Position numbers and translations under genes: made by a program
Part shown: positions 47,678 through 49,810 of the stretch, one piece after another
How the letters are laid out: each line of letters begins with the position of its first letter
Numbering within the stretch: position 1 is the stretch's first letter
Origin: Bacilli bacterium
Lineage (GTDB): Bacteria > Bacillota_I > Bacilli_A > RF39 > UBA660
Reading direction: 5' to 3'
Assembly: GCA_017541325.1 (NCBI GenBank)
Contig: JAFXZI010000015.1
Span: 1-49,810, forward strand
Length of the DNA: 49,810 bases
Notes under the pieces: model-generated
The model's input: only the letters and a program-made list of their open reading frames with translations
Told to the model about the DNA's origin: nothing
Database searches by the model: none

Positions 47678-49393
47678 ATGTCATATTTGAGATGGTGTTT
47701 TAAAGATAGTAGATTAATAGAAGAAGGAAAAGAGATTATAAGTGATACTTGGGATCCATCTAATCCTGATTGGGAACAAAGAGGTGGAATTAATTTTTCA
47801 AATGAAGAAAACATAATTAGATGGATTGCAAGAGGTGATACTTTATATGAGGTTGAAATACCAGAAGATGCAGAAGTAATAAATGTTACTAATAAAAAAA
47901 CTCCTAATGGTATTTTTGTAACCAATAAAATAATTATGAAAAATCCAAAGTCACTAAGTGATGAATTAACTATGGATTTGTATAAAAAATCTGATATGCC
48001 ACTTAAAACATATTTAGAAACCATTGCAGCTTTGGCAATAAGAGGTTGTTATAATACTTCTCTAGAAATTATTAAAGATAAAGTTAATATGGATAATATT
48101 GATGAAGCAATTTATGAATACACTAATTTTATAAAACCTTGGCATGAAGGACATATTAATTATGAGATTTATAATAGTGTATTAGAAGTATTAAACGAAA
48201 TTAAAAGTAGTAAGTTAATTAATTTATTTATAGATAAAGATCCGTATACCATAGAAATAACGGATGATAATGTAATTAACTTAACTGGACAAAGTGGATC
48301 TGGCAAAACGACTTATGCAAAAAAATATTTTAATAGTGATGAATATCTTATTATTGATACTGATGATATATTTAGCGATAATAGATATGAGAATGCTATG
48401 GGAATTAATAAGGAATTAGGAGAATATTTCAGAAGTAAATATGATACCTTACCTAATTGCGGAGATAATTTTGATTTAATATATAAAGAAATACTAGAGT
48501 ATTGTAAAAAATATAATAAAACTATTGTAATTGATTGCGCACAATTTCATTGCATTAAGGATATTGGTATATTAAAAGGTAAACTAATTATTATTAGAAC
48601 CTGTATTAATAATTGTTATAATAGAACGATTGAAAGATATAAAAAGATAACTACAAATTATACAGAGGAAGATTTAAATAAATATATAGAAAAAAAGAAA
48701 TCTTTATTTAAATGGTATAAGTATTCCAATAATTTTATAAAAAATATAGATGATTTTATTAAAAATAGAGATGAACATATAAAAAGTATTAGAAATAGAT
48801 TAATCAATAAAGACTTTTCTTTATTTACTAATAATTGTCTAGCAGGTTTTATTTATCATGATTTAGGATTGAAATTTTTAAGTCCAACCATTAATTTAAG
48901 AATAAAACCTAAAGAATTTATTTCTTTTGTTAGTGATTTAGATTATTATTTAAATCAAGAAATTGTAGAAATAAATGATAGTAATCAATCTATTCCAGTT
49001 GGAATCATTAAAGGGGATGCTCATCATGATTCTGTAACTATTAATTTTGATCATTATTTAACTTTTGATGAAGCAAAAGAAAAATGGATTGATAGAAGTA
49101 AAAGAGTTAATTACGATAATATTGTTGTAATGATGGAATTCTATGATGGAATTCATGATGAAGAGTTGATTCATAGGTTTCAAGGAATTCCATATAAAAA
49201 AATGATCTTAACTCATAAAGATCATAATGAAAACTATACGACAGCAATTCATTGTTTTGATAATAATTTAGATATGGCTGAAATAGGTGGTAAAATATTT
49301 AGATATGACGGAATTACAGGCAAAAGATTTTATGATGAATTTGATTACATAGAATTTTTAAATAAAGGAAGTGATCCAAATGAACGAAAATAA
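47678..49393 (+). CDS. Three-domain protein: unknown N-terminal domain, P-loop kinase-like domain, DUF1919
   Basis: 571 residues from ATG 47678 (AGAGGTG upstream). Residues about 1-175 form a region with GGINFSNEENIIRWIARGDTLYEV and a helical part (TYLETIAALAIRGCYNT) that I cannot name with certainty; the GGIxF...RGDTLYEVEIP lead-in recalls phage-associated proteins of unknown function. Residues 204-212 are a Walker A (GQSGSGKTT), followed by YLIIDTDDIF and TIVIDCAQFHC, as in small-molecule or nucleotide kinases. From about 377 there is a DUF1919 domain (SLFTNNCLAGFIYHDLGL, HHDSVTINFDHYLTF, EEKWIDRSKRVN), otherwise found in polysaccharide-gene proteins. I know no such combination. The stop overlaps the second micro-ORF by 14 bases. 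Confidence 0.75.
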   Translation: MSYLRWCFKDSRLIEEGKEIISDTWDPSNPDWEQRGGINFSNEENIIRWIARGDTLYEVEIPEDAEVINVTNKKTPNGIFVTNKIIMKNPKSLSDELTMDLYKKSDMPLKTYLETIAALAIRGCYNTSLEIIKDKVNMDNIDEAIYEYTNFIKPWHEGHINYEIYNSVLEVLNEIKSSKLINLFIDKDPYTIEITDDNVINLTGQSGSGKTTYAKKYFNSDEYLIIDTDDIFSDNRYENAMGINKELGEYFRSKYDTLPNCGDNFDLIYKEILEYCKKYNKTIVIDCAQFHCIKDIGILKGKLIIIRTCINNCYNRTIERYKKITTNYTEEDLNKYIEKKKSLFKWYKYSNNFIKNIDDFIKNRDEHIKSIRNRLINKDFSLFTNNCLAGFIYHDLGLKFLSPTINLRIKPKEFISFVSDLDYYLNQEIVEINDSNQSIPVGIIKGDAHHDSVTINFDHYLTFDEAKEKWIDRSKRVNYDNIVVMMEFYDGIHDEELIHRFQGIPYKKMILTHKDHNENYTTAIHCFDNNLDMAEIGGKIFRYDGITGKRFYDEFDYIEFLNKGSDPNERK

Positions 49394-49454
49394 AACAAAT
49401 ATAAACTGCTTGGTAACACTTTATACAAACTCTTCCTTAATTCCTTATATTTAA
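49380..49454 (+). CDS. Micro-ORF, second copy (MNENKTNINCL family)
   Basis: 24 residues: MNENKTNINCL then VTLYTNSSLIPYI. It overlaps the end of the three-domain gene by 14 bases, with AAGGAAGTG upstream of its ATG. Nearly identical at the start to 47436. A terminator lies just behind its stop. Both copies therefore frame the three-domain gene. Confidence 0.5.
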   Translation: MNENKTNINCLVTLYTNSSLIPYI

Positions 49455-49460
49455 AGGCTT

Positions 49461-49490
49461 TGCAAGATTTTAGATCTTGTATTTTTTTTA
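49461..49490 (+). terminator. Intrinsic terminator after the second micro-ORF
   Basis: CAAGAT (49463-49468) pairs with ATCTTG (49474-49479), loop of 5, followed by a long T run. Confidence 0.7.
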
Positions 49491-49493
49491 TAA

Positions 49494-49739
49494 AAAGAGC
49501 TAAAAAATTGTGAATTTAATAAAAATTTGGAAAAATCACCCGGTTTTTGCATAGGAATTGGATAAGTGGTAACGTAAGGGGAAACCCCTTATAAAACAAG
49601 TAAAAAATCATTATTATTAGATATATATTCGATTTTTTAAATAATTTTTATTTTATATTTAATTAGAATATAGTAATTTTACGAACACTCACAAACTTCA
49701 ACAAGTGTCTAAAAATTGTATATAAAAAATGTAAATTTG
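49494..49739. other. Non-coding stretch with hairpins, no gene seen
   Basis: About 250 bases without a convincing frame. It holds TAAGGGG AAA CCCCTTA (perfect 7-bp hairpin near 49576-49592), an AAAAAATC/GATTTTTT inverted repeat (about 49606-49641) and ACACT...AGTGT around 49685-49708. The CCCGG-TTTTTGC and GGTAACG bits give a local rise in GC against AT-rich surroundings. It may be a small RNA, a leader or simply intergenic; I cannot tell. Confidence 0.4.
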
Positions 49740-49748
49740 TGATATAAT
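49740..49748 (+). promoter_or_regulatory. Extended -10 promoter for the gene entering at the right edge
   Basis: TGATATAAT, followed by a small hairpin (TATTTC/GAAATA) and AAAGGAGG at 49783-49790. Confidence 0.55.
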
Positions 49749-49805
49749 TTTGTTGTAATGTATTTCTTTCGAAATATATTGGAAAGGAGGCAAATCTTAA
49801 AAAAT

Positions 49806-49810
49806 ATGAA
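49806..49810 (+). CDS. Possible start of a gene that continues beyond the window
   Basis: ATG at 49806 lies 15 bases after AAAGGAGG, a slightly long spacing. Only two codons are visible, so nothing can be said of the product. Confidence 0.35.

Noticed and set aside
1-49810. CRISPR array, rRNA, tRNA or tmRNA genes
   Set aside because: No regularly spaced repeats and no cloverleaf or conserved rRNA segments were found while reading either strand.
1-49810. Mycoplasma-type code with TGA as Trp
   Set aside because: The TrmH-family gene ends at TGA (21598-21600) where the protein is complete and rimM begins; Trp is written TGG throughout.
1-49810. Insertion sequence, integrase or prophage
   Set aside because: No transposase, recombinase or phage structural gene was recognised; the duplicated micro-ORFs alone do not prove mobility.

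Overview
The window is strongly AT-rich, densely packed and almost entirely coding. TGA acts as a stop (it ends the rRNA methyltransferase at 21598-21600), so the standard bacterial code applies. Ribosome-binding sites are clear (AGGAGG, GGTGAT), intrinsic terminators follow many genes, and there are a tyrosine T-box, a LexA-type SOS box and an endonuclease-type MutL. With peptidoglycan enzymes (lytic transglycosylase, D,D-carboxypeptidase), IspH and one signal peptidase I, this points to a small-genome, walled, low-GC Gram-positive bacterium of the Bacilli/RF39/Erysipelotrichales kind. That placement is inference from gene content; no rRNA or tRNA gene is present.

Layout. 1-621 is the end of an NPxTG-type membrane surface protein, with a paralogue at 24316-25764. 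690-4513 holds type IV pilus/type II secretion parts: a GspE/PilB-like ATPase divergent from two prepilin-like proteins, one with a LamG-like C-terminus. 4566-6438 carries a PDZ/Lon-like protease and IspH; 6466-7581 is a lytic transglycosylase. 7691-16699 is a DNA repair and tRNA block (mutS, cvpA, uvrC, mutL, miaA) with a YigZ-family gene and a probable unannotated small RNA at 11043-11133. 16794-24233 contains an acidic membrane protein, mtaB, a YgjP-like metallopeptidase, a TrmH-family methyltransferase, rimM-trmD-x-rplS and a signal peptidase. 25883-28095 encodes an NfnAB-like flavin/iron-sulfur oxidoreductase pair. Then follow a membrane-fused S11 carboxypeptidase, a manganese-type (yybP-ykoY-like) riboswitch ahead of a nucleoside-deoxyribosyltransferase-like gene, a HAD phosphatase, a 37-residue Cys-rich peptide gene, a short Rel-type protein and T-box-controlled tyrS.

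34216-37351 is an SOS-boxed Y-family polymerase/YolD pair followed by a putative ADP-ribosyltransferase (ART)-fold protein and a small partner. 37372-43411 mixes a secreted repeat protein, a nucleotidyltransferase-HD fusion, a thioredoxin-like lipoprotein, an ABC exporter and a PHP phosphoesterase. From 43424 rightward the content is accessory: a flavodoxin remnant, a DUF488-like protein, a 45-residue membrane peptide, an ASCH / ART-like / ADP-ribosylglycohydrolase cluster (44466-46111), a small gluzincin peptidase, a 5'-nucleotidase-like HAD protein, and a three-domain protein (unknown + P-loop kinase-like + DUF1919) flanked by two copies of a micro-ORF beginning MNENKTNINCL.

The strongest candidates for undescribed biology are the ASCH-ART-ARH cluster, the three-domain protein with its duplicated micro-ORFs, the riboswitch in front of a nucleoside-metabolism gene, and the minus-strand small RNA. 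Across the window, promoters share an extended -10 element (TGnTATAAT) placed very close to the start codon, often directly behind the previous gene's terminator.
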